A stretch of 48,869 nucleotides of DNA from Aggregatibacter kilianii (GTDB lineage: Bacteria; Pseudomonadota; Gammaproteobacteria; Enterobacterales; Pasteurellaceae): positions 1-48,869 of the forward strand of contig NZ_NRCJ01000018.1 in the NCBI RefSeq assembly GCF_003129965.1, given 5' to 3'. The notes beneath the pieces are model-generated. The model was not told the DNA's origin. It was given only the letters and a program-made list of their open reading frames with translations, and searched no databases. Shown here piece by piece: positions 47,408 to 48,869 of this stretch. The translations under genes were made by a program, and so were the position numbers. The first letter of the stretch is position 1. The number at the start of each line of letters is the position of its first letter.

Positions 47408-47415
47408 GGGGAACT

Positions 47416-48774
47416 ATGGAATCCTTACTCTTCTTTATTCTCGATATTCTTAAAGTGCCGGCCGTGCTCGTCGGGATTATTGCCCTAATCGGCTTAATTG
47501 CACAGAAAAAATCACTGTCGGATACTGTTAAAGGTACGGTAAAAACCATTCTCGGCTTTTTGGTATTAAGCGGTGGCGCCACTGTGTTGCTCAGCTCACT
47601 CAGCCCATTAGGCGATATGTTTAAATACGCCTTTAATGTGCAGGGCATTATCCCCAATAATGAGGCTATTGTTTCCGTTGCATTGGAAAAATTCGGTACG
47701 GCGACTGCGCTGATTATGGCGTTCGGCATGGTCTCCAATATTGTGGTTGCCCGTTTTACCCGTTTAAAATTTATCTTTCTAACGGGACATCACACCTTTT
47801 ATATGGCTTGTATGATCGCCGTTATCTTAACCGTTGCGGGATTTGAGGGGGTGCAACTGGTATTTGTCGGGGCGTTAACCCTCGGTTTAATTATGGCATT
47901 TTTCCCTGCATTGGTTCATCGTTATATGAAAAAGGTAACGGACAGCGATAATGTCGCGTTGGGACATTTCGGCTCATTGGCTTACGCCCTCTCAGGGTTT
48001 GTCGGTGAAATCGCGGGGAAAAACTCTAAATCAACCGAAGAAATGGATCTACCGAAAAATTTGAGTTTCTTACGCGACAGTTCTATTTCGATCTCGCTGA
48101 CCATGATGGTTATTTACTTTGTACTGGCTATTTCATCCGGTGGCGAATATGTTAGCCAACACTTTAGCGGCGGGCAGCATTATTTGGTTTATGCCATTAT
48201 TCAATCCATCACCTTTGCGGCCGGCGTGTTTATTATCCTACAAGGCGTTCGATTGGTATTGGCGGAAATCGTACCGGCGTTTACGGGATTTTCTGAAAAA
48301 TTAGTTCCGAATGCACGCCCGGCATTGGATTGCCCTATCGTATTTCCTTATGCGCCCAATGCGGTATTAATCGGTTTTCTGTTTAGTTTTATAGGAGGGC
48401 TTGTCAGTCTTGCTATCTTGGGCGTACTTAACTGGACACTCATCCTGCCGGGTGTTGTTCCGCACTTTTTCTGCGGTGCAACCGCCGGGGTATTAGGCAA
48501 CGCCATGGGAGGCCGTCGCGGAGCTATGCTCGGTGCGTTCGCACACGGCATTTTGATTACCTTCCTTCCCGTATTCCTGTTACCGGTACTCGGTTCGTTA
48601 GGATTTGCCAATACGACATTCTCCGATGCGGATTTCGGCGGCGTAGGTATCTTACTGGGATATATGGCAAAACATTTTAGCCCGAATGTTATTACCGCCG
48701 TCATCGTATTAATCTTCGTTTCACTGGTTGCCTATAACTATCTGGCTAAAAAATCTAATAGCAATAAAGAGTAA
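47416..48774 (+). CDS. PTS EIIC permease, ascorbate/UlaA type
   Basis: A 452-aa integral membrane transporter with about ten or eleven hydrophobic segments. It carries UlaA/SgaT family signatures such as Ile-Leu-Gly-Phe-Leu-Val-Leu-Ser-Gly-Gly-Ala near residues 42-52, His-His-Thr-Phe-Tyr-Met-Ala (about 125-131) and Gly-Gly-Arg-Arg-Gly-Ala-Met-Leu-Gly-Ala-Phe-Ala-His-Gly (about 366-379). It starts eight bases after the EIIB stop with a GGGGGAA site. No ula-type catabolic enzymes follow inside the window, and the regulator is LacI- not DeoR-type, so the sugar may not be ascorbate. Confidence 0.92.
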   Translation: MESLLFFILDILKVPAVLVGIIALIGLIAQKKSLSDTVKGTVKTILGFLVLSGGATVLLSSLSPLGDMFKYAFNVQGIIPNNEAIVSVALEKFGTATALIMAFGMVSNIVVARFTRLKFIFLTGHHTFYMACMIAVILTVAGFEGVQLVFVGALTLGLIMAFFPALVHRYMKKVTDSDNVALGHFGSLAYALSGFVGEIAGKNSKSTEEMDLPKNLSFLRDSSISISLTMMVIYFVLAISSGGEYVSQHFSGGQHYLVYAIIQSITFAAGVFIILQGVRLVLAEIVPAFTGFSEKLVPNARPALDCPIVFPYAPNAVLIGFLFSFIGGLVSLAILGVLNWTLILPGVVPHFFCGATAGVLGNAMGGRRGAMLGAFAHGILITFLPVFLLPVLGSLGFANTTFSDADFGGVGILLGYMAKHFSPNVITAVIVLIFVSLVAYNYLAKKSNSNKE

Positions 48775-48790
48775 TACTGAATTGAAGCAA

Positions 48791-48869
48791 TATTGACATC
48801 CTCCCCGCCCTAAAGGACGGGGATTCCTACTAGCTCCCCCGCTTTGCGTGGGCTACTCTCGGTGGGTTC
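48791..48869 (-). mobile_element. IS200/IS605-type element, right end (runs out of the window)
   Basis: The CCCCG...CGGGG hairpin around CCCTAAAGGA (48803-48823) next to TATTGACATCCT is the right end typical of IS200/IS605 elements in Haemophilus and other Gram-negatives. It follows the PTS permease stop by 16 bases, so the element inserted directly behind this operon. In such elements the end also forms the 3' part of the TnpB guide RNA, with the guide read from flanking DNA, here the permease 3' end. Confidence 0.8.
48810..48869 (-). CDS. tnpB: TnpB (RNA-guided nuclease of IS200/IS605), C-terminal end only
   Basis: The last 19 codons (EPTESSPRKAGELVGIPVL) and a TAG stop that lies in the right-end hairpin. 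This C-terminal sequence is characteristic of OrfB/TnpB of the IS605/IS1341 group from memory. The rest of the gene lies beyond the window, so whether it is intact is unknown. Confidence 0.75.
   Translation of the reverse strand, partial: EPTESSPRKAGELVGIPVL

Overview
The window is chromosomal DNA from a member of the Pasteurellaceae, most likely Aggregatibacter or a close Haemophilus relative. The evidence is the many copies of the Haemophilus-type DNA uptake signal AAGTGCGGT or its complement, often paired as inverted terminators, together with a triheme quinol/cytochrome c peroxidase, the yoaA-tsaB-slp-fadD-rnd gene order and an HP1-type prophage.

Region 1 (about 1-30,062) is an apparently intact HP1/P2-type temperate myophage prophage. 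From right to left it holds: a tRNA-Leu 3' remnant (attachment site), integrase, a membrane-protein moron, the CI repressor, a CI/Cox switch, a Cox-like protein, small early genes, a YadA-like trimeric adhesin, an HUH rolling-circle replication protein, a DNA adenine methylase, HicAB toxin-antitoxin and an Ogr-like late activator. The portal and large terminase (+ strand) are divergent from the long late operon (- strand). That operon runs scaffold/protease, capsid, small terminase, head and tail completion, sheath, tube, holin, SAR endolysin, nested Rz/Rz1, a tail chaperone with a -1 frameshift, tape measure, baseplate, tail fibre and distal genes. The far left edge carries what looks like an IS200/IS605-type end abutting the last late ORF; the other att site must lie outside the window.

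Region 2 (30,115-36,203) is a tRNA-linked island that is poorly explained by known systems. A tRNA-Lys gene is followed by about 600 bp of AT-rich DNA with a strong promoter, a 1434-codon gene of unknown function, a tightly spaced 99-aa helical protein, and about 700 bp with no credible ORF that looks like a large structured RNA ending in a clear intrinsic terminator. By eye the island has no exact uptake signal sequence, unlike the DNA on either side. This is the best candidate here for an undescribed system.

Region 3 (36,400-45,052) is host core: the quinol peroxidase behind a class II FNR-type promoter, then on the - strand yoaA, tsaB, an Slp-type lipoprotein, fadD and rnd, and on the + strand a hexose-6-phosphate mutarotase gene. 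Spacers hold hairpin repeats and uptake-signal dyad terminators.

Region 4 (45,469-48,869) is a LacI-family regulator divergent from a three-gene ascorbate-type PTS (IIA-IIB-IIC), with two matching operators and a CRP-like site between them. The window closes in the 3' end of an IS200/IS605-type tnpB gene on the - strand.
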